Of a stretch of 64,000 nt of DNA, positions 30,955-42,529 are shown piece after piece. Source of the stretch: Dromiciops gliroides (taxonomy: Eukaryota; Chordata; Mammalia; Microbiotheria; Microbiotheriidae); NCBI RefSeq assembly GCF_019393635.1, contig NC_057861.1:174266077-174330076 (forward strand), in the 5' to 3' direction. Position 1 is the first letter of the stretch. Each line of letters starts with the position of its first letter. Position numbers and translations under genes: made by a program. Below the pieces are notes generated by a model that was not told the origin of the DNA, did no database searches, and worked only from the letters and a program-made list of their open reading frames with translations.

Positions 30955-32345
30955 TAGGCAATCAATCAACAAAAAATCATTAATCATCTCTTTTGTGCTT
31001 ATACAGTGCTCAGGGTCAGGTACACAAAGACAAAAATGCAAAACTGCCTGACCTCAAAGAACTTATGTTTTCTTGGGAGAAAAAAACAAATAAACCCCAA
31101 ACCAGATGAATACACACATAGACAGAATACATACAAAGCAAAATGCAAGGTAATTTGGGGGGTGGTGGTGGAGGAGGTACTATTAACTGTATATGGGGTA
31201 TGTATGGGAGGATTTAGAAAAGCCTTATGTAGAAGATGGTTTTGGAGCTAATGTTAAAAAATAGTTTAATTATTATTTTTCAAATTGTTTTATTTTTATT
31301 TTCAGTTTCAAATTCTCTCCCTCCCCAGCCATTGAGAAGCAAAGAAATATGATAGCCATTATATATATGAATTCACGCAAAATATATTTCTGCATTACCC
31401 ATGTTCCTTCCTGCCCCCTACCCCCCAAAAAATGATAAGGAAAATCAAGAGGAAAAAATTCTTCAAATTATACTCTGAGAACATCAGTTCTCTTATCTGG
31501 AGGTAGAAAACACTTTATATAATTAGTCTTTTGGTGTTGTAGTGGATCATTATATTGATCAGAGTTGCTAAGTCTTTCACTGTTGATTACCTTTACTATA
31601 CTCCTGCTATTGTGTAGACTATTCTCTTGGTTTTCCTCAGTTTGCATCAGTTCATAAAGCCTTCTCAGGTTCCTCTGAAACCACCCCCTTCATCATTTCT
31701 TACAGCACAATAATATTCAATCATATTCATATTCCATAACTTGTTCAGTGATTCCCTGATTAATGGGAATCCCTAGTTTCTGGCTTTGTCACCACATGAA
31801 TAGCTGCTGTAAATATTTTTGTACATATGAGTCCTTTTCCTTTTTCTTTGATATCCTTAGGCTATAGACTTAGTAGGTATATTGTGGGGTCAAAGGGTAT
31901 GTATAGTTTTATAGCCCTTTTGGCATAGTTCCAATTTGTTCTCCAGAATGGTTGGAGTAATTCACAGTAGAGGTGACTTTTGGAGGAAAGCTAGGGGTTC
32001 TCAGACAAGAAGGTAAGGAAGGCCTTCTAGGCATGGGGTATTATATGGGCAAAGGCCCATAAGCAGGAGGTAAGATGACATGTGGGAGGAAGGGCAAGAA
32101 AACCAGCTTGGTTGGATTGTGGAGTATGTGAAGAGAAGTGAATAAGTTAAGCCTGGAAGGGTAGTTTGGAACCAGGTTGGGAAGGGCTTTACCTGTCAGA
32201 CAGAGGTGTTTGTATTTGATCCCAGAGGTGATGGAGAACCATTGAAGTTTACTGAAGGAATAAGTGACTTGGTCAGAGCTGCTCTTCAGGCATATCACTT
32301 TATCAGCTGTGCAGAGGATGAATTGGAAAGGAAAAGATGGTCAGG
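30955..32345 (-). mobile_element. L2 LINE, split by an L1 3' end
   Basis: Left part 30955-31252: 'atacagtgctcagggtcagg', 'acctcaaagaacttatgttt', 'aaaagccttatgtagaagat'. Right part 31970-32345: 'cttctaggcatggggtatta', 'ggttgggaagggctttacc', 'tttgatcccagaggtgatgg', 'agtgacttggtcagagctgc'. Minus-frame residues such as FSKLQWFSITSGIKYKHL near 32220 match the L2 reverse transcriptase C-terminus. Confidence 0.8.
31253..31968 (-). mobile_element. L1 3' UTR / ORF2 end
   Basis: Antisense marsupial L1 3' sequence: 'tagtcttttggtgttgtagt', 'tttcttacagcacaataata', 'ttttgtacatatgagtcctt', 'gtggggtcaaagggtatg' and 'gttctccagaatggttgga'. The same blocks occur at 34900-35370. Inserted in an L2. Confidence 0.75.
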
Positions 32346-32679
32346 GGTTCTCTCTCCCTTCCTTATCTAAAGTTAATGATTTGTGCTAGTTAGATGCTAG
32401 AAATGAAATTTTACGCTGGAATGAGATAATTCTAAAGTCTCTTAGTGATTATAAAGAGCCTGGATTCTTTTCCTTTTTTATAGCCCAGGGGCCCACTTGC
32501 AGAAAGGATACAAGGGAATTCTACTGGAAATCCTCAATTTCATGAAAAAAATAATTTAAGGTCTTTAGGAGGGGGATGCATTTAGCCTTGCTTGGTACAA
32601 GCAGTCTTATTACTCACTCTGCTGGGTTCATTTTGCTGCTTGCTTTGGTTATCAAAATGATAAGCTAGACCTTTATTCC

Positions 32680-32870
32680 TAATCATAATCGTTTGCATGT
32701 ATATTAAGCTTTATAGTTTGCACAACAATTTAGGTACATTATTATTTCCTCTTCACTACAACCCAGTGAGGTAGGAGCTATTTAAACCTCCATTTTACTG
32801 ATGAGAAAACTGAGGTTTAGAGAGGATGAGTGACTTCCCCAGGATTCTTCAGTCATGTCACTTGGGCCAA
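32680..32870 (-). mobile_element. MIR-type CORE-SINE
   Basis: 'taagctttatagtttgcaca', 'cctcttcactacaacccagt', 'attttactgatgagaaaact' and 'gagtgacttccccaggatt'. Confidence 0.75.
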
Positions 32871-34250
32871 GTGATTTTCTAGAAAACATTAGGCCAGAGA
32901 AGGCCAGTCTGATCATCTGTTCTTGCTTCTGCTGACTAAGGAACACTTTGTCCTGCAGAAAGGTTTGGTATGGCCGATCCTGGACTGCATTATTTTCATC
33001 TATACGGTCCACTGCATAGATGCGGTACATGCTCTCCTATCCTCCCGCACTAAGAAGGGTCCTACCAGGCCCATTACGAGTCCATCACATCAGGTATTCT
33101 GCCTCTGGCAATGCTGGGATCTGATATGTTAGTGAAAAGGGACCCCCACCATAACACACCTGGACAATTAGGAAATAAGTGCTTGCTGCTCATGGCATGT
33201 GTTAATAATTCTCCCCTATGATCAGCCTCCACCTTGAAGAATAAGATCTGATTATTTTTTATCTCTGCTGGCAAAACTACAAATGGGATATAAACACAGC
33301 TATAAAATCACTCAGCACCTTTTTAAAGAGAGCCAGGCATGCTGATTCTCTAGCTTACTGCCTTAATGAGGATGGCATCAAGGTTCTAGTACCTTCCTTT
33401 ATTGGCTCCAATCAGTGATTTTCCTTTGTTTTTCTGCTGTCTTCTCCTTGCAGCTCTCTCATCATTCACCATAAGCCCCTTTATCCAGGGTAGAATTAGG
33501 GATGGGTCCCAATCTATTATAGTTTCCTTAAATGAACTAACATCAGTTTCTATCACACCACTCCTGGAAGTGTATGTAAAAACACAGACATCTTTCATTA
33601 ATTCGGAGAGCTTCAATATTTCTCAGAGGAGGAACTCCCTTTTGCTGACACATGTTGCAATCCATGTACAACTTGTAGTTGGTCTGAAAGAGTTGTTGAG
33701 GCTGAAAAATCCATCATCTTCAGGCAACTTGGTCATGAGCCTCTCCACACTTAGGCAGCCCAGTCCCTAGACCTTTGACCTTCATATCACCTCTAGGCTC
33801 AAAGCCTTTTCAAGTTATTAGGGGTTTCTATTTTGGTTGCATATCCTTCAATCATTCAGGATCATGTTGATACCATGAAATATCAAAGAATGAGGGTGTT
33901 GTGCTCAGTCATCTCCAAGGTCCCTTCTGGATGTGCTAGAGTCAGCGAATACCAACTTGTGAAAGCTGATTGTTAAATTTTCAGTGTATTTCACCTTGGA
34001 AATCAGCAAACAGTATGAAGCACGGCTTGATTTGTTGATTGTCTAGACTTAAGAAAGTGATGGAAAAAATGTTAGCAATGTAGATTAAACTTAAAAGTGT
34101 GGCATACATACACTGCTCCCCTTCCACCCAAGCTGGTTGTTAAACATTTACCAGCATATTCCTGATTCTAAGTATAGGAATGTGATTTATATGACTTTAG
34201 TTAAGGACAAAAAATATTGACTCTTTTACATGACAAGATAGGAAGATGAT
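32871..34250. other. Unassigned block, about 1.4 kb
   Basis: No repeat recognised. Frames occur on both strands: minus 33030-32782 includes MYRIYAVDRIDENNAVQDRP, minus 33616-33386, and plus 33402-33770 with 122 codons. None matches a family I know, and the frames on the two strands overlap, so at most one could be real. Could be an old retrocopy or unique intergenic DNA. Confidence 0.25.
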
Positions 34251-34254
34251 GCTA

Positions 34255-34505
34255 ATAGTTTATGTTTACATAACTATTTTAATGATTACAAAAGACTTTA
34301 CATACATCATCACATTTAATTCTCACAATAAGCCTATGAGATAGTATATTATTATTATTATTCCCATTTTGCAGATTACTAAACTGAGGTTCTAAGACAT
34401 TATGTAACTTGCTCAAGGCCACAGAACATGTATCATAGCTAGGACTTGGAACTTGATCTTCTTACTGAAAATCTAATGTTCTTCCTACTACATCAAACTC
34501 CCTCA
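34255..34505 (-). mobile_element. MIR-type CORE-SINE
   Basis: 'catcacatttaattctcaca', 'ataagcctatgagatagtat', (ATT)n, 'attttgcagattactaaact' and 'aacttgctcaaggccacag'. Confidence 0.75.
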
Positions 34506-34669
34506 TTGTGATGAAAAAAGGACTAATAATAGTGTCCAATAATTCATAGGAGAAAAACAGCAGGAAGTAGGTTTGTAACAATGTTTACAACATCAGATGT
34601 CCTTATGCCAGGACACAGAGTATGGTTAATAAACTGGTCATATATTTCTATATGAGAGCTTGAAGGGAT

Positions 34670-35480
34670 TCTATTTTTTTCTTAATAAACATTTTAATTT
34701 AAAGTTTTGAGTTTCTAATTCTATCCCTCCTTCCCTCCCTATTCCTCCAAGCAGGAAAGCAATCAGCTATAGGTTATACATGTGTAATTATGTAAAACAT
34801 TACCATATTAGTCATTTTGTTTAAGAAAACTTGAATAAAAGAAAAAAATGAAAGTGAAAAATAAGATACTTCAGTCTGTGTTCAATCAATATCAGTTTTT
34901 TCTTTGGAGCTGGATAGTATGCTTTATCATTAGTCTTTTGGGATTGTCTTGGATCATTGTATTGCTGAGAATAGTTAAATAATTCACAGTTATTCATCAA
35001 GCAATATTGCTGTCTCTGTGCACAATGTTCTTCTGGTTCTGCTCACTTCGCTATACATCAGTCTTTCTAGGCCTTTCTGAATTCATCCTCCTTGTCATTT
35101 CTTATAGCACAATAATATTCCATCACCATCATATACCACAGCTTGTTTAGCCATTCTCCAAGTGGTGGGCATCCCTTTGATTTCCAGTTTTTAACCACCA
35201 CAAAAAGAGCTGCTAAAAATATTTTTGTACAAATAGGTCTTATTTTCTTTGGGGGGCATATTTCTTTGGGTTTATTAGTAGTGGTATTGCTGGATCAAAG
35301 GGTAAGCACAGTTTTCTAACCCTTTGGTCATAATTCCAAATTGCTCTTCAGAATGGTTGGATCCGTTCACTACTCCACCAACAGTGGATTAGTGTCTCAG
35401 TTTTGCACATGCCCTCAAAAATCCAATATTTTCCTTTTTTGCTAAAAGTGATTTTAGATGATATCTAGTCATTCTCTAAG
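34670..35480 (-). mobile_element. L1 3' UTR / ORF2 end
   Basis: Antisense marsupial L1 3' sequence: 'tagtcttttgggattgtctt', 'ggatcattgtattgctgaga', 'atttcttatagcacaataat', 'agccattctccaagtggtgg', 'ggtattgctggatcaaaggg' and 'ccaccaacagtggattagtg'. Longer and better preserved than 31253-31968. Confidence 0.8.
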
Positions 35481-35999
35481 TTAACTTGAAATTTTAATCC
35501 AGGAAATAAATACATATTTGTACTATATTTAGTGGAGGGATAGTTTTCATAAATAGAAAATACAAATGAAATGTAGCTTTATCAAAAGAAACATATGTTC
35601 TCTGGCTCCTTCAACAGTACTATATGTCATAATAACATCACAGAATTTCAGATTTGGAAGAAATATCAAATGTTAGCTATTATCTAGGCCACTCTGGGAT
35701 TTCTATGGAAAAGGAAGTATGATAGCAGGAATATTGTTGGGGGATTATACTATAGACCACCCAGCCAGATGGAGAATATAGACATTATTTTCCTAATGTT
35801 TTCACAAAATCAGAATAGAGGCAAGGTAAGAAAGTACATTCAGTTAAATCACAATTACCTGTCTCAAGGGAGAATTAGAGAGAATCAGGGAAGATGAAGT
35901 TTATATGTAATATATTTACAAGGTATGTATAACAAGTTGCTAACATGGTTTTGTAGGATAATGTGGACCTAGAAATATTAAAAAATGAGGTCACAAGGT
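35481..35999. other. Unassigned, with a short THER-like fragment
   Basis: 'cacagaatttcagatttgga' at about 35639 resembles a reverse-strand THER tail. The rest is unassigned. Confidence 0.35.
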
Positions 36000-36180
36000 C
36001 CTAGATCTAAGAAGGACCACTGAGATCATTTAGCCCAACATGCTCATTTTACAGATGAGGAAACTATATCCTGGGGTCACTAAACAACATATTCAGAGCT
36101 AAACAGATAAGTGGCTGAGGTAGGATTTGAATCCAGGTCCTCTGACTTTATCACACAGTACCAGGCTGTTCTCCTGTATG
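36000..36180 (-). mobile_element. MIR/THER-type CORE-SINE
   Basis: 'ctaagaaggaccactgagat', 'catttagcccaacatgctca', 'ttttacagatgaggaaacta' and 'ggatttgaatccaggtcctc'. Confidence 0.75.
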
Positions 36181-37320
36181 CAGAAAAGGCAACTCATTGG
36201 CCAGAGCAGCTGAATTCCTTAAATTGTCAGCAGTCACCATGACTCTGTTGGTGGGACTAGTGGCCTCCAGAATTATCCCTGGACCCCAAGTGCTCTTCTC
36301 CTCCTAACCCTTTTCTCTTTTAGAGGGTTTCTGCTTTCCTCTTGTCTTGCCCTGCAGTGGTGGTGGCTAACAATGGCAGAAGGAGTCTCAGATTCCTGCT
36401 GCTCATTGACCTCTGTTCAGCCTCCCACTGAAGGACCAGCTGCCTGTACACAGTCTGCATAAGCAAGCCAGGGAGGTACCACGCTCAAGAAAAAAAAAAA
36501 AATGGGCTGGCAGCCAAAAGGCAGGTGTGGGGAATGTGTCTCTGGGCCCCCAGCCAGGGGGGCCCAAATGGCCCCCGGCAACGGACTCACTAGCAATGAA
36601 GTTGTTCCCTGTGAAAGACACTCCCCAGCCAGGGTGAAGGTATAATGTGGCAACTTTCTTAGGCTTTGGCCCACCAGAGCAACCAAGGGGCTGTTTTCCC
36701 AGATTTTTGCTTTTTTGAAATCTCTATCAGGGACAGGATATTTAAAAACCAAGCAAACAAAAGGGACCTATCAGTTCAGAGACCCTGAATACTTGGAGCC
36801 TGGGCACCTTTCTCTGGAAATACCAGACTGAAAGCTGCCTCAGGTGACTTTCCCTGTAAATTCTAGATCTTGTTCCTCCCCTCACCCAGGGAGCTGTTGT
36901 CAGGATTAGTTAATATTTGTAAAAATGCTTTGAAGGGGAAGGCGACCCTAACCTCCTAACCCCACCCTGCCTCTTAAGGAGTTATATAACAGCAGCTTCA
37001 TGGGGTGGCTTCACCTGCGGAGTTAAGTTTATCAGCAGATTCTCAAAGCAAAGCTTCCATTGAAGACCGTGGGTTCCAATGCTTTTGTTTTCGAGAAATT
37101 CCTTTACTGGCAAGCAGGAAAAGTGACCACAGCGGGAGTCTGGGGCACAGACTCTCACAGGATAGACTTCTGTTTAGGCTGAGGGAGCAGGAATCCAGCC
37201 AAACACTCGGGGTGGGGGGGGGGGAGGGGGAAAGAGAAAGATTTAAGGCCCTTGGTCAAAGATAAACCTGAGGGACTTTCAGAACTAGGTCCAGTGGGGT
37301 AACAACAGATGAGTTACAGG
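36181..37320. promoter_or_regulatory. Unassigned GC-richer block, candidate promoter or enhancer
   Basis: About 1.1 kb of non-repetitive, relatively GC-rich sequence. It has E-boxes of the CACCTG class ('gcaggtgtgg' near 36521, 'tcacctgcgg' near 36991-37000), a TATA-like palindrome 'gttatataac' at 36981-36990, and a G-rich run at 37209-37234. Frames at 36417-36752 (minus) and 37005-37265 (plus) have no recognised relative. No clear CpG island; promoter activity is speculation. Confidence 0.3.
37209..37234. repeat. G-rich run
   Basis: Near-homopolymeric G interrupted by T and A. Confidence 0.9.
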
Positions 37321-37604
37321 CCTTTAATTTAATGAAATCCAATTTCTGATTGCTTTTCAGTCAGGAAACTGAAAATGGCATTAAACTTTTTAGCTAGCTC
37401 AGCACTTGAGAACTGTTTTCTAGAAAACTTGAGATTTACCCTCTTAAAGTAAAACCACTCTGAAATAACAATGGCAGGTCAATAGCACTCCTAAATGAAG
37501 ATGTCAGATGGTAGGACCTGTATTATTTCTGCCAAACCCCAAATTAGGTCTGCCTTAGAAAATACACTTTTTGGGAGGCCTTTGCTTTAAATATTAGAAC
37601 ATAA

Positions 37605-37820
37605 ATTATTGAATTTTAGAGCTTGGAAGAGACCCTAGTGAGAAAGTAATCAGTATCAGAGCTGTAAGGATCAGGAGGATGATAAATTAAGAATCTGACC
37701 TTCAGGGAGCTCATCCAACTCAACCCCCTTTTTTTTAACAAGTGAGAAAATTGTTTAAGTGACTTCCTCAAACTTAGTCCCTTTGAGGCTAAATCTAATG
37801 GTTGTTTCCAGTACACTATA
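37605..37820 (-). mobile_element. MIR/THER-type CORE-SINE
   Basis: 'attttagagcttggaagaga', 'ctcatccaactcaaccccct', 'gagaaaattgtttaagtgac'. A central stretch at 37640-37700 is foreign or diverged. Confidence 0.6.
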
Positions 37821-37859
37821 CCTTCTCTTATTCTCTTATTTTACGTGTCATTAAACTGA

Positions 37860-38090
37860 GTCCTACAGCATGACAAAATAGAAAGAACATTGGTCTTGGA
37901 GTCAGTTTGAATCTGGGCTCTGACTCTTACTAACTATGTGATTTTAGGTAACACACAACCTCTCTAAGCCCTAATTTCAGCAACATGTGAAATGGGGATA
38001 ACAATATGTACATCGTATGCCTCAGCGAGTTGGGAGGAATGTGCTTTGCAAACCTTATACAACTGCAAATTTGATATTTATTATTACCAC
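37860..38090 (+). mobile_element. MIR-type CORE-SINE
   Basis: 'aatagaaagaacattggtct', 'tggagtcagtttgaatctgg', 'taactatgtgattttaggta' and 'gtgaaatggggataacaata'. Confidence 0.75.
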
Positions 38091-38137
38091 CCAAGATCAT
38101 AGAGCTAATTTCATGTTTCCCAATGCTCTTAATTTTC

Positions 38138-38283
38138 TTTCTTTTTGGTGAGGCAATTGGGGTTAAGTGACTGGCCCAGGGTCACACAGCTAGTAAGTAT
38201 TAAGTGTCTGAGGCCGGATTTGAACTCAGGTACTCCTGAATCCAGGGCCAGTACTCTATCCACTGAGCCACCTATCTGCCCCT
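38138..38283 (-). mobile_element. tRNA-derived marsupial SINE
   Basis: 'ggtgaggcaattggggttaa', 'cacacagctagtaagtatta', 'actcaggtactcctgaatcc', ending 'tatctgcccc'. Flanks 'aatgctcttaattttc' (38122-38137) and 'gatgctcttaattttc' (38284-38299) are the target-site duplication. Confidence 0.96.
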
Positions 38284-38529
38284 GATGCTCTTAATTTTCA
38301 ATTAAATTTGCTAACCCCATGTTCTTCTATTTACTCCATGGGATAACCTTGGTGTTGTTTCATTGTCATCCCAAGACAATTCAATACTCATTGCAAGTAT
38401 ATGATTCTGCCCAGCTTGTGGCTATGTATATATGGCTGCTTAGAATTCTCTGTGATTTTTTTCATTCATATATTTCCCATATTCTTCATTGGCTTGTTAG
38501 CTTTTTTTTTTCTTTTAAGGGTTAAGGCA

Positions 38530-38770
38530 ATATGTTTCAGTAGAAACAGAAGTAACCTTTGTATTAGGAGGAAACTGGATTCCAATGTTGCCTCTGATAC
38601 TTATTAGGTGTGTAACTGTAGGCAAATTACTTAATCGTTTCCTCATCTATAAATAAGGGATAATACTAAATCATGTGGTTGTTATAAAGAGCCCATGGCA
38701 TCTCATGTAAGGTCATTTGGAAAAAAACCAAAGAAAACTTGAGTACTTTATAAATGTCAGCTCTGGTTGG
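38530..38770 (+). mobile_element. MIR-type CORE-SINE
   Basis: 'tgtattaggaggaaactgga', 'acttattaggtgtgtaactg', 'ttcctcatctataaataagg' and tail 'actttataaatgtcagct'. Confidence 0.65.
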
Positions 38771-38894
38771 TTATTAAGGGCCTAGAAAACATGTTCCTTG
38801 TATCTTGCCTCATTGTAAAAACATTGCTTAGCATATAGTGGAAGTTGAATGAATAATCTGGACTGGCCGATATCAATTTGTATAACTTCCTAGA

Positions 38895-39060
38895 TCACAA
38901 ACTTAGAACTTGGAAGGACTCAGAGGTCATTCAGTAGAACCTGATCTTTTTCTAGAGGAGGAAACTGAGGTTCAATGATGGTAAATTAATTCCCCAGCAC
39001 TATGTACATTTAATAACTGAGCCAGATTTTGAACACTACCTATAAAACTAGGAATTTTTT
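38895..39060 (-). mobile_element. MIR/THER-type CORE-SINE
   Basis: 'acttagaacttggaaggact', 'cagaggtcattcagtagaac', 'gaggaggaaactgaggttca'. Confidence 0.7.
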
Positions 39061-39234
39061 CAATTTCATCACTATACATTTGATACTCCCCTTTCTCCAT
39101 TGCCTTGACTTGGTAACTGTTTGACTGAACTTCTTATGTCAACTTTTCTAGGGAGGTAACATGAGAAAAAGAAATTCTGCTGTTTTGGAATCTAGAAGTC
39201 TCCAGTATGCTACCACTTGGAGATAACCTAATAA

Positions 39235-39478
39235 CCCTAGCACAGTAGATAGAGTGCCAAGCCTAGAATCAGCAAGACTCATCTTTGTGAGTTCAAATCT
39301 GGTCTCAGACATTGTGTGACCCTGGACAAGTCACTTAATCTTGTTTGCCTCAGTTTCCTCATCTGTCAAATGAGCTAGAGAAGGAAATGGTGAACCACTC
39401 CAGTATCTTTGCCAAGAAAACCCCAAATGGGGTCATGAAGTTTCAGACATGATTGAAATGACTGAACAACAATAAACA
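39235..39478 (+). mobile_element. MAR1-type CORE-SINE (Bov-B/RTE-like tail)
   Basis: tRNA-like head ('tagcacagtagatagagtgc'), CORE ('tcagtttcctcatctgtcaa'), then the tail 'gaaccactccagtatctttg', 'ccccaaatggggtcatgaag' and 'gacatgattgaaatgactga', ending in A-rich sequence. Near full length. Confidence 0.85.
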
Positions 39479-39617
39479 AAAAGTTAAAAGATGAATTTTT
39501 AAAACCTAGATAAATTAGATCAGCTTCAGAAAGATTGATTATAGTGATTCATCACTCATCTACTATATTTTAAATGTTATTAGATTTATAGAATCTTGGC
39601 CTATTTGCCATATTTCT

Positions 39618-39766
39618 ATTATTTATTTATTTATTTATTTTTGGTGGGACAATGAGGGTTAAGTGACTTGCCCAGGGTAACACAGCTAATAAGTGTCAAG
39701 TGTCTGAGGCTGGATTTGAACTCAGGTCCTCCTGAATCCAGGGCTGGCGCTTTATCCACTCCACTA
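39618..39766 (-). mobile_element. 5'-truncated SINE with perfect TSD
   Basis: (TTTA)n tail, 'ggtgggacaatgagggttaa', 'aactcaggtcctcctgaatc', stopping at 'gctttatccact' so the last ~17 bp ('gtgccacctagctgcccc' side) are missing. 'tatttgccatatttct' flanks it at 39602-39617 and 39767-39782, showing that the copy was truncated at integration. Confidence 0.94.
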
Positions 39767-40583
39767 TATTTGCCATATTTCTAAGAATGCCTCTATCTTG
39801 TAAAGAGTGGGTCACTTATACATTTTTTTTTCTTTAGACCAGGGTCCTTGGGAATATTTTATTCTTTTTTCACATTGGTACATGTGAACTTATGGTGACA
39901 TTTACAATACTACCAACTCTCATGAGGAGGCTGTTGGCTAAACTGATGGGGACATTTCACAAAAGCTCCTCTCCAGGCCTGAAAGAGTTACTCATAATGC
40001 CTCCAAGCCCTGAACCTACTCCAGAATAAGTCTTATTGTGCTCATTGTGTATTCCTCAACTATACCTCTTATGTCCTCCCCCCAACACACACCCAAGATT
40101 GAGGAAGTCCTTATTGCTAGATTCACATCATTCAAACTTCCCTTCTTTTCCCTTCCTTGCTATTGTAGAATCACATTATTGCCCAACTTGTATGCTTCTC
40201 AGTTTAGCTTGGACAACCATATGTGAAAGGGGCCTCAAAAGCTCTGGGGCCCTTCAAGAACAGGAAATGAAAAAAAAAAGGTCTTTTGCAAACTTTGGTG
40301 CTAAATGAAGGGGATTGCCCTCAATCTCCTTCACCTCTTCCTTCCCTTTTGGACCTTGGACAATGGGAAATTGACTGGGTAGAAGTGATCACTGAATTGC
40401 CACTGGTATTAGGACTGTGCTTTGGAGTATTGCCTATGTATTATTCAATGTATAGACCTTAAGGTGCAAAGGTCAGGGGAATACCCAGGGGCTTCCCCAA
40501 ATTTCTATATCATCTGTCTCTCTGATTTATTCTCTCCCTTTCCTTTCACCCCCACCTTTCTCTGTTCTTTACTTCCTCCCCTT

Positions 40584-40597
40584 CCCCCCCCCCCCCA
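40584..40597. repeat. Poly(C) run
   Basis: Homopolymer C tract within a pyrimidine-rich stretch. Confidence 0.9.
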
Positions 40598-40784
40598 TTA
40601 TCCCGATAACACCATAGCAAGGACACTGTGTTCTGAGATCATTAGCCAAGAATGTAACCAGACTGCCCTGGAGGGAATTTTCTCGGAGTGGTATGAGCTC
40701 TCCTTGGCTTTGGTGGAAATCTGAAACTCACTAGGCAGATTTCCAGGGGTGGCAGGCATCAGATCCTCCCTTCAACCTCACCTA

Positions 40785-40809
40785 TCCACCCACCTACCCA
40801 CCCACCCAC
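40785..40809. repeat. (CCCA)n
   Basis: Imperfect tetranucleotide run 'cccacctacccacccaccca'. Confidence 0.85.
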
Positions 40810-40859
40810 GAAAAGTGCATAAAGTCATGCGTTATCTCATGGAAATGACTGACTGCCCT

Positions 40860-41450
40860 TAGGATACTCAAATTCTTGACTCTATCTTCTGGAGATAGTT
40901 CAATAGGTTGGAGTGCCCCTTCTTGTCAGCAGAGTAAACTGAAGGAACGGAGTCATGGTAGAAGCCCAAGACTCTCAAGAAAATCTGACAAAGTCAGGTG
41001 GGGAAGGAAGTGAAAATGACCTTGAGGATTTCTGGAAGATGAACAGAGCACCCTGTAAATACAACCCACCTGTCCTTTGTCCCGAAGTGAACTTTGACCC
41101 AGGAGACAGGATTTAGCTCTGGTTACACCAAAGCCCTCCTAAAAATAGCAGAAGCAGCAACAATGGGATACTCTAGTGGATTGCCCAGAGAGGTTGGCCT
41201 GTTGACCTACAAAAAGCTGATTCATCACTTCTCAGAAACTCTGCTAAGGTTGTTGTAGTTAGGAGAGATCCCATGTTTAAGTCATCAGCGGGAAATGCCA
41301 CAAGTATCTGGGGAATTGGAAGAACCTTGGTGCTGGTTCATTACCATCCTGAGACCGTATCCGATGCTCCGACATGCCAAGGATAGCATCCCCATCCCTT
41401 GCCAAATCTGTTTCTAAGCACATGTTGAATCTTTTAACTTTCTCTTTTAA
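40860..41450. promoter_or_regulatory. Candidate enhancer with DR1, MEF2 and E-box motifs
   Basis: Non-repetitive block. Within 85 bp it holds an E-box 'cacctg' at 41067-41072, 'tgaactttgaccc' at 41088-41100 (reverse complement GGGTCAAAGTTCA, a DR1 nuclear-receptor/HNF4-type site) and 'ctaaaaatag' at 41139-41148 (exact MEF2 consensus). No coding frame of note. Function is inference from motifs. Confidence 0.4.
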
Positions 41451-41649
41451 ATTTTTTTAAGTTTAAAAAAAAACCCCAGAATTAAATTTTCCATGGATAT
41501 GCTATCCTATGCATGGGTCAGAGATAAGACTGAGGTCATTTATGCTATGGAGACAAGGGTCGGGGGGAACGTGGGGTGATGGAATTTAATAAAACAATGA
41601 TTTGGGGGCATCTAGGGGAAGAGATACTAACTTAGACATGAAGGATACA

Positions 41650-41805
41650 GATGATATTTTTATTTAATTGTTCACGTGGGCAAACTGAGGTAGGGAGCAG
41701 TTAAGTGACTTGGCTGAAGCCACACAAGGAAGGTGAGACAGATAAATAAGGAAGGGTCAGGGAATAAAACCGGGGCTTTGTTGTCTTCAGTCAGCTCAAC
41801 ATGCC
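41650..41805 (-). mobile_element. MIR-type fragment
   Basis: 'gtgggcaaactgaggtaggg', 'cagttaagtgacttggctga' and 'agccacacaaggaaggtgag' follow reverse-strand MIR order. Confidence 0.6.
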
Positions 41806-41924
41806 ACACAGCCCATGCTCTCCCTTTCTTCCTCATTACAGCCATTAGCCATCTCAATATTATTTTGTCTTTGACTTTTCACGTGTAACTTGACAATCAA
41901 CTTATTGCAGATCCAGCATTTTAC

Positions 41925-42115
41925 TCCATTTCATGACTGCAGTAGAAAGAATGCTGGATTTCAAAGTAGAGGACCTGCATATAAAACCTACCTCTGTGGC
42001 TGTGCCACCTCGGGCAAGTGACTTGACCTGTCTCAGTCTCAATTTCCTCCAGTATAAAATAAAAGCTATCCTTTCTTGTTCTCAATCTAGGATCCTATCT
42101 AATGTCTGCACACTG
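41925..42115 (+). mobile_element. MIR/THER-type CORE-SINE
   Basis: 'gcagtagaaagaatgctgga', 'ctcgggcaagtgacttgacc', 'tctcagtctcaatttcctcc', tail 'ctcaatctaggatcctat'. Confidence 0.7.
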
Positions 42116-42529
42116 AAACTATGACAAGTGACTGTGTTAATAGGTGTTTTTTTTTTTTTTTTCCATTCTACCAAATCTGCTTTTATATTGAACCCAATAG
42201 TACTAAAGGCAGACAAGTAATACCCACTGATGTATTTGTGAGAGAGTGACTTCTTTTCCATGTTATAGAACAGCAAGGACATGACTAGGAACCATCATGA
42301 AGGAATTTGGGGATGTAGAATATCTATGAATTTGGTGACATGTTTGAACCAGGGCCATGGAGTTATCAAATATATTCCACATGTTAAAATTGAGACTATG
42401 GCTCCAAGTGTCCTTTATGGGCATCTCCTTCCCATGTTTCTAAGGCCTGAGAAATGACATGATTCACTATAATGCTAGGAGCTGAGATGAATATTGAGTA
42501 AGTCAAACCCCAGAATTCTTCTTTGTTTT

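Larger units (their letters stand above)
39830..40855. other. Unassigned, with C-rich tracts
   Basis: No gene. Contains poly(C) at 40584-40597 and (CCCA)n/(CCAC)n at 40785-40809. Frames at 40036-40308 and 40422-40724 have no recognised relative. Confidence 0.35.

Noticed and set aside
37005..37265. 86-codon plus-strand frame
   Set aside because: Starts at GTG rather than ATG, ends in a G-rich tract translation, and resembles no protein.
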